A DNA stretch of 64,000 nt from Geoglobus acetivorans (GTDB lineage Archaea > Halobacteriota > Archaeoglobi > Archaeoglobales > Archaeoglobaceae), in NCBI RefSeq assembly GCF_000789255.1, contig NZ_CP009552.1, forward strand, positions 1,674,001-1,738,000. Reading direction: 5' to 3'. Shown here piece after piece: positions 1 through 7,914 of the stretch (its first letter is position 1; each line of letters begins with the position of its first letter). The notes below the pieces were generated by a model. It did not search any database, had not been told where the DNA came from, and saw only the letters and a list, made by a program, of their open reading frames with translations. The position numbers and the translations under genes are program-made.

Positions 1-1
1 C

Positions 2-118
2 AATCTGGACATTTATCGTGTTCGTCTGGGTGATTACAGAGTGATTTACTCAGTGAATTGGAGAGACAAAGTCATAAAGATTCTAAAGCTCAAACCGAGA
101 GGTAAAGTCTACAAATGA
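2..118 (+). CDS. RelE/ParE-type toxin, C-terminal part (cut by window edge)
   Basis: Only the last 38 codons lie in the window. The reading frame ends at a TGA at 116-118. The residues follow the C-terminal pattern of RelE-family mRNA interferases: YRVRLGDYRVIY, then a basic beta strand, and a final RGKVYK. RelE toxins cleave mRNA in the ribosomal A site and are usually paired with a small antitoxin gene just upstream, which would be outside the window. The next 400 bp hold more toxin-antitoxin remnants, which fits an accessory island. The family assignment rests on a short stretch, so the exact subfamily is open. Confidence 0.65.
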   Translation, partial: NLDIYRVRLGDYRVIYSVNWRDKVIKILKLKPRGKVYK

Positions 119-266
119 TTACGGAGCGATTCTACGGGATATTCGAAATTGTCTCCGCAGCATAACATAACGCTTCCAAATTTTGTAACACACCAGGTTC
201 TTTTTGCCTGAGTGTTCGGGGTTGGCGAATCTTCCAAAACTCCTTAAACTTCCTAATCCAAGATAA

Positions 267-419
267 ATTCGGACGGAAGAAGAGCTGAAAACAATCAGAG
301 AAGTTTTTCTCGAAGTGGCAAGAGAAGCTTTTAAAATGGGATACACGAGACCTTCGAGTTTTCACGCTCATCAGTCAGTGGAGAGGCTTCTAAAGGCGTT
401 TCTGCATTGCACGGGATGA
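267..419 (+). pseudogene. HEPN-domain protein remnant
   Basis: An open frame from 267 to a TGA at 417-419 contains REAFKMGYTRPSSFHAHQSVE followed by RLLKAFL. This matches the family pattern of HEPN proteins, where a helix with FHAHQxxEKxLKA is characteristic. The HEPN partner is normally a ribonuclease toxin paired with a minimal nucleotidyltransferase antitoxin. There is no credible ATG at the right place, the frame is closed by a stop at 264-266, and the second half of a normal HEPN domain is missing, so I read it as a decayed fragment. The rest of 119-514 shows no other coding signal apart from the likely vapB promoter near 480-500. Confidence 0.5.
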
Positions 420-514
420 GAACATGCATTCTGTTCTTTATTCATAGGCGTCATTGGAAATGTGTTTGAATAATAGAAGATAAGGTTAAATACAACTATC
501 GGAAAATTCCAACT

Positions 515-742
515 ATGAGAGTAAAGGTTACGCGAAACTACCAGGTAACCATACCTGCAGAAGTAAGGAGAAAAATAAACCTCAGGCTTGGTGAGGTTGT
601 CGATGTGACCTACGATGAAAAGACTGGTGAGATAAGGATAAAAAAGATTTCAGAAGGGCGAAAAACCCTGAAAATCGGAAGAAAGCTCACTCCAGAAGAG
701 ATTGAGAGGCTGATAAATAGAGGTATGGAAGATTCTCTATGA
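515..742 (+). CDS. vapB: AbrB/SpoVT-type antitoxin (VapB)
   Basis: A 75-residue swapped-hairpin AbrB-fold protein: the N-terminal half, VKVTRNYQVTIPAEVRRKI, has the typical strand-turn pattern of archaeal VapB antitoxins. The C-terminal tail, with many basic residues and a short helix LTPEEIERLINRGM, is the part expected to wrap the toxin. Its stop codon overlaps the start codon of the PIN toxin gene by 4 nt, which indicates translational coupling. Such antitoxins normally bind their own promoter. An AT-rich stretch upstream (about 480-500) could hold the TATA element. Confidence 0.85.
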   Translation: MRVKVTRNYQVTIPAEVRRKINLRLGEVVDVTYDEKTGEIRIKKISEGRKTLKIGRKLTPEEIERLINRGMEDSL

Positions 743-1143
743 AGGCAGTCATAGATACAAATGTCCTCATTTACGACACGTTTGAAGACAGCATTTACCA
801 CTCTCAGGCAAAAGACCTGCTTGACGAGCTTGAACAGTGGTACATCCCAGCAATAGTCGTCCACGAGTATGTATGGGTGCTGAAATCGCTCGGAATCTCT
901 CCAGACGACGTCCTCTACAAGGTGGAGGAGATACTGAACCACCACAAATTCAGATTGCTTGAAAGCACGGAATACGACATTCTCTCTGCATTGAATGTGG
1001 TGGTCAGGGAGAATCTGAGTCTGTCAAGATACAATGACAAGGTGATTCTCTCAGCAGCAATCAGAAACAGAATGGGCATTGCCACGTTTGACGAGAAGCT
1101 GAGAAAACAGGCCCTCTTTTTAGGTGTGGATGTTCTGCCTTGA
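739..1143 (+). CDS. vapC: PIN-domain ribonuclease toxin (VapC)
   Basis: A 134-residue PIN-domain protein. The four acidic residues expected to bind metal are visible: D6 in VIDTN, E43 in VVHEYVW, D100 in SRYNDKVILSAA and D118 in TFDEKL, so the toxin looks catalytically intact. VapC toxins cleave RNA, often tRNA or the sarcin-ricin loop; the target cannot be told from sequence. It starts inside the antitoxin stop codon (ATGA overlap), the usual VapBC arrangement. It is the only complete pair in a 1.6 kb stretch that otherwise holds remnants of toxin genes. Confidence 0.88.
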   Translation: MKAVIDTNVLIYDTFEDSIYHSQAKDLLDELEQWYIPAIVVHEYVWVLKSLGISPDDVLYKVEEILNHHKFRLLESTEYDILSALNVVVRENLSLSRYNDKVILSAAIRNRMGIATFDEKLRKQALFLGVDVLP

Positions 1144-1610
1144 TGATTGACCAGGCCCGGGTCGTCTGATGGATAAAGCACGAAGCGATCAAGGTTATTT
1201 TCATGCCCTTTAATGCCAGCTTACCGTTTTTGGCAGCAATGGTCCTTTAGTAGTCCTTTTTCTCAGGGTTTGATGGACAGGCTGTTCAGAAGGGCTGAGA
1301 GTCCAAAAAAGCTCTTCCATCAGCTCTCTCTTGCTGATTCCTAAATGCTCTGCAACATCCTTGAGAATAGAGTACCGATCAGGTACTGTATGCTATGAGA
1401 ATACATAAATGTTTTGCAAGTGAGAGTTTCAGAGTGGTTTTTCTCTGTGTTTCTTCCAGAACTTCCCAGACAAGCTTTTCACAGCATCCCAAGGTGATAT
1501 TCCAACAGGAAGATTCACCTTCACAACTATTTTTAAACTCTTTAAAGTTCTCAGTCAAGGTGGATTTAATAAATATGGGTTTTTTACCCTTTCTAAGGCC
1601 TTTTGACAAA
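1144..1610. other. Intergenic stretch with a possible helix-turn-helix remnant
   Basis: This 467 bp stretch has no gene I can support. On the minus strand an open frame at 1210-1392 reads RYSILKDVAEHLGISKRELM, which resembles a helix-turn-helix or UPF0175-like antitoxin helix. It is bounded by stops and has no start codon, so it is at most a remnant. The last part (1560-1610) is AT-rich and includes the region downstream of tldE, where its transcript should end. Confidence 0.3.
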
Positions 1611-2792
1611 TTACAGCTTCACCTCTACCCCCTCGAATACGATTTCCGGTGTAAGCGTAACCCCTACCTGTCTCTGGTCTTTACCAAAGTGGCTTATCCT
1701 GCTCAGAAGGTCATAGATGTTGCCGTAAATCATCGCTCCCTTCACGGCCCTGCCCTCGTAATAGGCGTTTCCAAGTTCAAGGCTGAAATCTCCGCTGACG
1801 AAGTTTGCTGTGTGGGCTCCGATAAATGAATGGACGTAAATCCCCTCTGCCTCTCCCCTGTCACCGTATTCCAGAATTATGTTCGACGGGGAGGTTGAGG
1901 GATAGGCGGAGTAATCGTCTCTGAAACCGTTTCCTGTCGGGTTTTCGGGACTGTTTTTCAGATCAGAGATGAATCCTTTCAGCACTCCATTCATCACAAG
2001 TGTCTTGCTTTTCGCAGGAACACCCTCGTCGTCGAATGAGCATGAACCCATGCCGTAAGGTATCAGAGGGTCATCCTTAACTGTAAGTTCTCCAAAAACG
2101 TTCTTGTCTATCTTGTCTGCCAGCAGAGACCTGCCCTTTTTGACGTTCTCGTGATAGAAAGCGGGATAAAGAGCATGGCTCAGGAGCTGGTCGACTGCAA
2201 TTGGTGAGAGGGTGACGGTGTACTTTCCGCTCTCCAGCTTAACTCTCTGGCCATCCATCCTTGCAAGTTCAAGCGCCCGCTCGGCAAAGTCTTCAGGCCT
2301 GAAATCAAGCCTTCTTGAACTGTGGTATTCGTATGCACTTCCACCGTTGAAAACAGCCTCTACAACAATCCCAACAGCGCTCTCCTTTTCTGAATACTCC
2401 ACTCCACTGGAGTTTGTCAGCCTTCTCTCTGTAACTTCAAACTCTATCTGGGCATAAGATATGTTTCCCACAGCTGAAATCGCCTCGCACAGGTCACGGA
2501 TCTCATCGGGAGATATTTTTTCCACCTCTCGGTCATATATCTCTACTTTGGGAAGCTTTTCCTTTTCGGGAAACTCTTTCAGCTCTTCCTGGGAATTTCG
2601 CGCGAGTTTCACTGCAAGCTCTTTCATCCTGTCATCTATTTTGCTTCCCGAAACCATTGCCACCTTTCCATCTACTATGGCTCTGAACGCCTCTCCTTTG
2701 GATGTTTTCTCGCCAATCTCTTTTATTTTGCTGTTCTCAATTACCGCATATTTGCTGATGGTTCTTTCAGTGTAAATCTCCCAGCCATCCAT
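1611..2792 (-). CDS. tldE: TldE/PmbA-like metalloprotease subunit
   Basis: A 393-residue member of the TldD/PmbA (U62) family. It lacks the HExxxH zinc motif found in its neighbour, which identifies it as the TldE-type non-catalytic partner. Family hallmarks near the C-terminus include a segment with SPSNIILEYGD and a following GAHTANFVSGDFSLELG, the latter being highly conserved in PmbA proteins. TldD and TldE form a cytoplasmic heterodimer that degrades unfolded peptides and matures some modified peptides in bacteria. The gene starts 1 nt after tldD ends, so both are on one transcript. The archaeal substrate is unknown. Confidence 0.9.
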   Translation of the reverse strand: MDGWEIYTERTISKYAVIENSKIKEIGEKTSKGEAFRAIVDGKVAMVSGSKIDDRMKELAVKLARNSQEELKEFPEKEKLPKVEIYDREVEKISPDEIRDLCEAISAVGNISYAQIEFEVTERRLTNSSGVEYSEKESAVGIVVEAVFNGGSAYEYHSSRRLDFRPEDFAERALELARMDGQRVKLESGKYTVTLSPIAVDQLLSHALYPAFYHENVKKGRSLLADKIDKNVFGELTVKDDPLIPYGMGSCSFDDEGVPAKSKTLVMNGVLKGFISDLKNSPENPTGNGFRDDYSAYPSTSPSNIILEYGDRGEAEGIYVHSFIGAHTANFVSGDFSLELGNAYYEGRAVKGAMIYGNIYDLLSRISHFGKDQRQVGVTLTPEIVFEGVEVKL

Positions 2793-2793
2793 G

Positions 2794-4074
2794 TTACTCC
2801 CCTCCGACGAACGCTTTTACCAGTGCGTAAGGTCCGCCATCTGATACCGGAACGGCCTGACCGGATTTCCCGCAGAATCCCGGATCGAAGACGATCTCGT
2901 CTCCAAGCCTGATTTCCCTCAGAATTTCAAGCGTGTTTCCGCTCAGGGACACGTCTCTCACCATTCCTGAAACCTCTCCCCTGTGAATCAGAAAGCCGTA
3001 CTGGGCGTTGAAGTGAAAGAAACCGGTCGCCGGGTTCGTCTCTCCACCTCTCGAACCAAAAAGCATCACACCCTCTCTTGCCTCATCAAGAAGCTCTTCG
3101 AGGCTGTAATCTCCTGCCTCAATAAACGTGTTGCTCATCCTCACTATCGGCGGCTCAAGACCGTCTGCCCTTCCGTTTCCCGGCCTACCGCCAAGTCTTT
3201 TTCCGCTCTCTCTTGAGTTGAGGTAGTTCTTCAGAATACCGTTCTCTATAATGGGTGTTCTCTCAGCCCGGTATCCCTCATCATCAAATGGGTAAAACCC
3301 GAATTCTTTCAACGTTGGATCATCGTAAACATTGACGCTATCATCAGCCACCCTCTCTCCGATCATGTTTCTAAGCACTGTGGCGTTCTGGAGAACATGA
3401 TCTCCCTCGACAGCATGTCCGAAGGCTTCATGTATGAAAACACCGGTAAGGGACGGGTCCATTATCACGTTCATTCTTCCTGCAGGGGGCGAGTCAGCGT
3501 TTGAGAGTTTTACAGCAATCTCAGCAACTTTTTCGGCCTTTTCTATTGCTCTTTCGGCAATTTCAAACCCTCCAACCGATAGCTCTCTTTCTGAGTGGTA
3601 CTGCAGCGTTTTACCTTTCGCAAACGCCTGCATCACCACCCCGCATCTCGGCACCCTGTAGTAAACGTCTCCTCCGTTTGAGCTGGTAATCCTGACCTCC
3701 CTCACGCTCTCGATATACACCACCCTCGTGCTTACAATTCCTTCTGCCCTGATCATGCTTTCGAGCTCTCTCAGGAATGCAATCTTGTCCTCCAACGCAA
3801 TCTCTTCAAAATCTCTTTCAGGCTTGAGGACAAACCTGCCCTCAAAAGGCCTGTCATCCACGTCAGCGTCCCCTGTTCCCACTGCGCACCTTTCAGCCCT
3901 GCGGAGACCCTCCTCATCCTCAACGTTTCCGGTGAAGTACCCCCAGAAACCATTTTTAAGGATTCTGAACGCCTTTCCATGCTCCTTAACGGCTCTCGGC
4001 CTCTCTATTTTCCCATCCTCAAGACTGAGCTGAAGAGAATAGGTTTTAATCTCTCTGATCTCATAGTACTTCAT
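2794..4074 (-). CDS. tldD: TldD-like zinc metalloprotease
   Basis: A 426-residue TldD protein with the catalytic HEAFGH at residues 215-220 followed by AVEGD. A conserved cysteine in FCGKSGQAVPVSDGG near the C-terminus corresponds to the third metal ligand described for E. coli TldD. Its start codon overlaps the arcS stop by 4 nt, and it is followed at once by tldE, so the order tgtA-arcS-tldD-tldE looks like one operon. This places a peptide-processing protease beside tRNA modification genes; the link may be only co-transcription. The size is close to the bacterial form (about 480 residues), slightly shorter at the N-terminus. Confidence 0.92.
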   Translation of the reverse strand: MKYYEIREIKTYSLQLSLEDGKIERPRAVKEHGKAFRILKNGFWGYFTGNVEDEEGLRRAERCAVGTGDADVDDRPFEGRFVLKPERDFEEIALEDKIAFLRELESMIRAEGIVSTRVVYIESVREVRITSSNGGDVYYRVPRCGVVMQAFAKGKTLQYHSERELSVGGFEIAERAIEKAEKVAEIAVKLSNADSPPAGRMNVIMDPSLTGVFIHEAFGHAVEGDHVLQNATVLRNMIGERVADDSVNVYDDPTLKEFGFYPFDDEGYRAERTPIIENGILKNYLNSRESGKRLGGRPGNGRADGLEPPIVRMSNTFIEAGDYSLEELLDEAREGVMLFGSRGGETNPATGFFHFNAQYGFLIHRGEVSGMVRDVSLSGNTLEILREIRLGDEIVFDPGFCGKSGQAVPVSDGGPYALVKAFVGGE

Positions 4075-5621
4075 TTTATCTTCCTCCTGCTTGTTATGGC
4101 TCTACCGTCGACCTCACCCATATATTTTCCGGGGATAACTGCCTGGCCAACACCCGTGGTTATGCTGTTGTAATACACCACCACATCGTTTGGCCTGATT
4201 TTTTCGTCAGCATTCAGCACCCCCTGGGAGAAGATGGTTCCCTTTACCTCAAATTCGGCTATTTCCACCGTGTAACTGCCGGCCTCTTTCAGATAGGTCG
4301 CAAGGGGAGCGTAGATGTCCAGATTTCCGTACCTCGGGTCAATTCTCGCTACCCTCTCACCCCGGAGGAACTCGAGTTCGGGATATCTGCCCCTCACCCT
4401 GTCGATTTCGAACTCTACGCCGAACTGGTATCTCGTCATGTGTCTGAAAATCTCCTTGTACAGGTCGAAGTTCTCCTTCTCTTCATTATCGAGCACCCTC
4501 CTGAGGTCCTTCAGGTCTTCAAAGAATTTGATGTCCTTTCCGGCCATATCTCCCGCTTTTTCAGCTACCTTTCTGTATCCGCCGTGGAGATATGCAACAA
4601 CCCTTTCAAAGCGATTTAGCAGCCCTGCCAGCTTTTCGGCAACAAAATCGACCTCCCAGTCGCTCCATACCCCCGTTGTGGGGGTGTCGTAAAATGCTAT
4701 TGGGTATAGGAGCTCGAATTCCCTTGGTGAAATGAAAGGGGATGAGATTATTACCTCATTTACTCCTTTCAGGGCTGAACCGAGAGCGCTTCTGATTCTC
4801 CTGTGGGACTTTGAAAGCATGTACGGCTTTCTTGCAGAGCAGGGTAGAAGCAGGGCTATATGTGACTTCGGATCGTAGGTCTCGTAAAGCCTCTCAAAGT
4901 AATACCTGAAATCAGGCCTGAAAAATGAGTCCTCGGAGTTGGGGTACACGGAGGATTTCCTGAACCTCGCAAATGGGATGTCCGAAACTCTGTCGAAAAT
5001 TCTCAGCATTGACGTGGTTTCGGGACTGGCTTTCACCCTCATCTCAGCGAGCTCTCTCAGCGATTCATTTCTCAACGCAGTTCTGGCGAGCTTGACCTCC
5101 TTCTGGAGGATCAGCGTGTTATGCTCGGAGAGAAACTCAAAATCGTTTCTGTACTGCTCTCTGTTCATGCATGCTTCGCAGCTGCATGGCAGCTCTTTCA
5201 AGCTTTCTATCTTTAATTCTCCCGCTTCTGTTAGATAAATCCCCTCATAAGCTTTTTTCAGGGAAAGTGCGTTATCCAGGATGTCTGCTCCGGCATAGAT
5301 GAGTAATGCAGCATTCCAGGGAAGTGCGATGGCTGGAACATAGAGCGGCTTGGCGCCTTTTCCCGCTTCGAGAATAATTTCAATTTTATCTTTCGGAAGC
5401 TCATTGCCTGTAACGGCCTTTCTGATCATCCCGCTTTTTAGAAATGCTTTGTAAGTTTCTGGAAGAATTCTTCTGACGGCCTCAGGAGGTCTCCTTTCTG
5501 TAAGGGCTTCAAAAAATTCAACTTCATCCTCATCTCTGATGTCTATAAGGTGGGGAGTTGTGTACTCCCCAATTTTCCCGAGCCTTGCAAAGCCGTCCTG
5601 TTTTTCAATCCTGAATCTCAT
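4071..5621 (-). CDS. arcS: Archaeosine synthase subunit (ArcS/TgtA2)
   Basis: A 516-residue protein related to tRNA-guanine transglycosylase but with the ArcS signature PCSARKPYMLSKSH at about residues 260-273. A zinc site is visible as CSCEAC (146-151) followed by an EHN about 17 residues later. The C-terminus (about 440-516) looks like a PUA RNA-binding domain. ArcS acts on preQ0 at position 15 in tRNA to form archaeosine; in many archaea it attaches lysine and a partner enzyme completes the reaction. It overlaps the tgtA 3' end by 17 nt, so the base-exchange and modification enzymes are co-expressed. Confidence 0.92.
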   Translation of the reverse strand: MRFRIEKQDGFARLGKIGEYTTPHLIDIRDEDEVEFFEALTERRPPEAVRRILPETYKAFLKSGMIRKAVTGNELPKDKIEIILEAGKGAKPLYVPAIALPWNAALLIYAGADILDNALSLKKAYEGIYLTEAGELKIESLKELPCSCEACMNREQYRNDFEFLSEHNTLILQKEVKLARTALRNESLRELAEMRVKASPETTSMLRIFDRVSDIPFARFRKSSVYPNSEDSFFRPDFRYYFERLYETYDPKSHIALLLPCSARKPYMLSKSHRRIRSALGSALKGVNEVIISSPFISPREFELLYPIAFYDTPTTGVWSDWEVDFVAEKLAGLLNRFERVVAYLHGGYRKVAEKAGDMAGKDIKFFEDLKDLRRVLDNEEKENFDLYKEIFRHMTRYQFGVEFEIDRVRGRYPELEFLRGERVARIDPRYGNLDIYAPLATYLKEAGSYTVEIAEFEVKGTIFSQGVLNADEKIRPNDVVVYYNSITTGVGQAVIPGKYMGEVDGRAITSRRKIK

Positions 5622-7035
5622 TCAGGTATCTCCTCCATTTATCGTCAACAACAAGCCTGATCTTTTTATCCCTGTTGGCATCCATGAATTTTTTCAATCC
5701 CTCTGCTGCCACGATATATGCTTCATCTTCGAGATCGTCATACGTCTCGGCATGTCCAGCGGGATAGCTCTCCATGAGCTCCGCAGGCACAACTCCAAAT
5801 ACGGGTCTCAGGTAAAAATCTGCCGGAATGCCTGTGTCTGAGGAAATCACGATTTCATCTTTTTCGATTTCAACCTGCAGGACCCGTTCCTGGTGTCTCT
5901 TTACAGCAGGCCTGAAAGCGCTCTCTCTTCCCAGGTAAAAGAACACCTTTTTTGCAGAGGGGTCATGTCTCTCCAGCAACTCGAGATGGTTCCTGATCTC
6001 TCTCCACGCCTGAATCAGATAGGGGTGTGCCCTTATTCTGCGCTCCACAAGTTCGAAAAGTTCATTGCTCTTTATTGCCTGCTTGACCCTTCTTATCTCT
6101 TCAAAGCTTGTGTAAAGGTTGTGTTCCGCTATGAGGTATGCCCTCTCGTTCTTGTTCATTTTCCTGAGTTCTTCAGGAGTGTGGTTGAGGCATACAGGAC
6201 ATGAACAGGGGAAGTACTGAATTTCCTCGAGTTTCAGGGTCCCGTAGGGGGTGAGGTATCGATCGTCCTTTGCAAATAGTGCATAGGCGGCTGAATCGAA
6301 TAGATCAATCCCCATAGCCGTGAACAGCGCAAATATCATCGGATGCCCGGCACCAAATAGGTGGACGGGTTTTGTTGGAGTTAAGATGGACTTGCTGGTG
6401 AGAACGATTCTTGCCACATCTGCGAACCTGTATGAGTCGAGAAGTGGAACGACAGCGCCTATTGCGAAAACGTCTCCGTTTATCCCGTTCGCTTCCATGG
6501 CAGAAAGCTTTCTGAGTTCGATGTGCGTTGAACCCTGTACGGGAATTGAGAGCAGATTTTCGTGTCCGTAGCTCTCATGGATCTCCTCTGCCTCTCTCTC
6601 CCTCCTCAGCGTCTCCTCAAGGTCGCTCATGGCAGTACTGTATTCAGCGTCCGGAGGAGTGGGAATGTCGAGGGGGGTTACAATATCGCTCTTTATCTCA
6701 TTCTGGAATTGCACGATTTCGGAATTGGTTATCTCCACATCGCCGTACACCATTAGCTGGAAGCTTCCACTGTCTGTCATCACGGGGATGTCCACACCGA
6801 GAAGTCCATGCAGCCCTTTTTCCAGAGCGGTTTCCCTGAGCTTTCTGCTTCTGTATATGATGTATGAGTTCGTGATGAGAATCTCGGCACCGTATCTTTT
6901 CATGTCTGCTGGCGGAATGAACCTGATGTTGGGGTTTATAACCGGCATTAAAGCGGGAGTCTCGACAACCCCGTGGGGGGTGTGGAGCTTCCCGACTCTG
7001 CCCATAGCATCCTTTGCGGTTATTTCAAAACGCAT
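5605..7035 (-). CDS. tgtA: Archaeal tRNA-guanine(15) transglycosylase
   Basis: A 476-residue enzyme that exchanges guanine-15 for preQ0 in tRNA. Visible motifs are VMTDSGSFQLM (about residues 85-95) with the conserved Asp, the LFGAGHP loop, LFDSAAYALFAKDDRYLT containing the expected nucleophilic Asp, and a zinc site CSCPVCLN with a downstream EHN. It is shorter than the Pyrococcus enzyme, which carries a C-terminal PUA domain; here the PUA domain appears to be present only on ArcS. A good TATA box lies about 25 nt upstream of the ATG, so the mRNA is probably leaderless. It is the first gene of the minus-strand operon tgtA-arcS-tldD-tldE. Confidence 0.95.
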   Translation of the reverse strand: MRFEITAKDAMGRVGKLHTPHGVVETPALMPVINPNIRFIPPADMKRYGAEILITNSYIIYRSRKLRETALEKGLHGLLGVDIPVMTDSGSFQLMVYGDVEITNSEIVQFQNEIKSDIVTPLDIPTPPDAEYSTAMSDLEETLRREREAEEIHESYGHENLLSIPVQGSTHIELRKLSAMEANGINGDVFAIGAVVPLLDSYRFADVARIVLTSKSILTPTKPVHLFGAGHPMIFALFTAMGIDLFDSAAYALFAKDDRYLTPYGTLKLEEIQYFPCSCPVCLNHTPEELRKMNKNERAYLIAEHNLYTSFEEIRRVKQAIKSNELFELVERRIRAHPYLIQAWREIRNHLELLERHDPSAKKVFFYLGRESAFRPAVKRHQERVLQVEIEKDEIVISSDTGIPADFYLRPVFGVVPAELMESYPAGHAETYDDLEDEAYIVAAEGLKKFMDANRDKKIRLVVDDKWRRYLNEIQD

Positions 7036-7055
7036 AAGACGTAATAACCTCGCAC

Positions 7056-7070
7056 GGTTATAAATATTTC
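7056..7070 (-). promoter_or_regulatory. TATA box for the tgtA operon
   Basis: Read on the minus strand, GAAATATTTATAACC is a strong archaeal TATA element. Its centre is about 28 nt upstream of the tgtA ATG at 7035, so transcription would begin at or just before the start codon. This supports both the chosen start and a leaderless transcript. Confidence 0.6.
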
Positions 7071-7092
7071 ATCAGTTTAAAAATGGAATGTG

Positions 7093-7206
7093 TTATTTCA
7101 GCATCTTCTCGATATCCATTGCCTTTTTGAGGGTCAGCAGAAACATCGCCAGGACCACCAGCATGACTACGGTTGAGGCAAGAAAAACGGCGGTAAAATC
7201 ACTCAT
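7093..7206 (-). CDS. CcmD-like single-span membrane peptide
   Basis: A 37-residue ORF with an excellent ribosome binding site (GGAGGTGATC, 5 nt before ATG). It encodes [20 protein letters not shown], then a cytoplasmic tail of basic and acidic residues ending in EKMLK: one membrane span followed by a short charged tail. It overlaps the 3' end of ccmC by 8 nt. CcmD is a tiny membrane protein that helps release holo-CcmE from CcmABC in system I cytochrome c maturation, and it is normally encoded just after ccmC. Size, topology and position fit, although sequence similarity at this length proves little. Confidence 0.6.
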   Translation of the reverse strand: MSDFTAVFLASTVVMLVVLAMFLLTLKKAMDIEKMLK

Positions 7207-7837
7207 TCAAGATCACCTCCTCAAATCTATCAAGCCTGTAATTTATTGCGGCGTAAGCAACAACAAGAAGTATGAACGAGGTTATTGCAATTCCCAGCGG
7301 CATTCCTATTTCGAGACTGATGCTTTCGACCTTGGGGTGCAGGGAAAAGAAGATCTGCGAGCTGAAGTAGCTGAATGGAATCGTTACGTAGGCGAAGATT
7401 GAGTATATGGCTGAGATTCTTGCCCTGTCGTCGGGCGCATCTATGCTCTGCCTCAGGGCATGATACGCTGCGTAAACGAACCATGTTATCAGGACTGCCG
7501 TCTCCCTTGGATCCCAGTTCCAGAATGATCCCCATGCGACGTTGGCCCAGATACTCCCGCTTATGAGTGCGGCAGTGATGAGATAAAAGCCCGCAACGGC
7601 AAAGTTTTTGGCGATCAAATCGTACCTGTAATCCCGTCTGATGAGATACATGATCGAGGCAGCCATTGTTACCGTGAACGCAAAAAAGGATCCTATGGCC
7701 GATGGCAGGTGGAAGAATATTATCCTGTAGTTATCTTTCAGGATGGGCGAAGGTGAGGGCGGAAGGTTCATTGCTGCGTACACTGCAAAGGTGAACATCA
7801 ACACCGCAACTACTGCGATAGCTGCTATTTTTCGCAT
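7199..7837 (-). CDS. ccmC: Cytochrome c maturation heme-handling protein CcmC
   Basis: A 212-residue membrane protein with about six spans. It has the tryptophan-rich heme-handling motif [11 protein letters not shown] at residues 102-112 and the two flanking histidines expected to ligate heme, H43 in FFHLPSA and H167 in SLHPK. CcmC presents heme on the outer face of the membrane for transfer to the CcmE chaperone. It sits with the small ccmD-like gene but is 33 kb from ccmF/ccmH in this window, and no ccmE or ccmAB is seen here. An archaeal TATA-like AT-rich tract lies just upstream (7838-7870). Confidence 0.93.
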   Translation of the reverse strand: MRKIAAIAVVAVLMFTFAVYAAMNLPPSPSPILKDNYRIIFFHLPSAIGSFFAFTVTMAASIMYLIRRDYRYDLIAKNFAVAGFYLITAALISGSIWANVAWGSFWNWDPRETAVLITWFVYAAYHALRQSIDAPDDRARISAIYSIFAYVTIPFSYFSSQIFFSLHPKVESISLEIGMPLGIAITSFILLVVAYAAINYRLDRFEEVILNE

Positions 7838-7914
7838 GAAGTAAATCTAACTTCTTTTGTTTAAAAATCTAATCCAGCGAACTGAGGGGAATTGATTCGT
7901 GTCTTCCGGAGGGG

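Noticed and set aside
119-371. Minus-strand reading frames in the first 400 bp
   Set aside because: They have no family pattern and lie opposite the HEPN remnant, whose plus-strand frame matches a known motif.
1141-1180. Box C/D-like sRNA (TGATGA ... CTGA)
   Set aside because: The C box begins with T rather than a purine, only one C and one D element are visible, and the sequence overlaps the end of the toxin gene.
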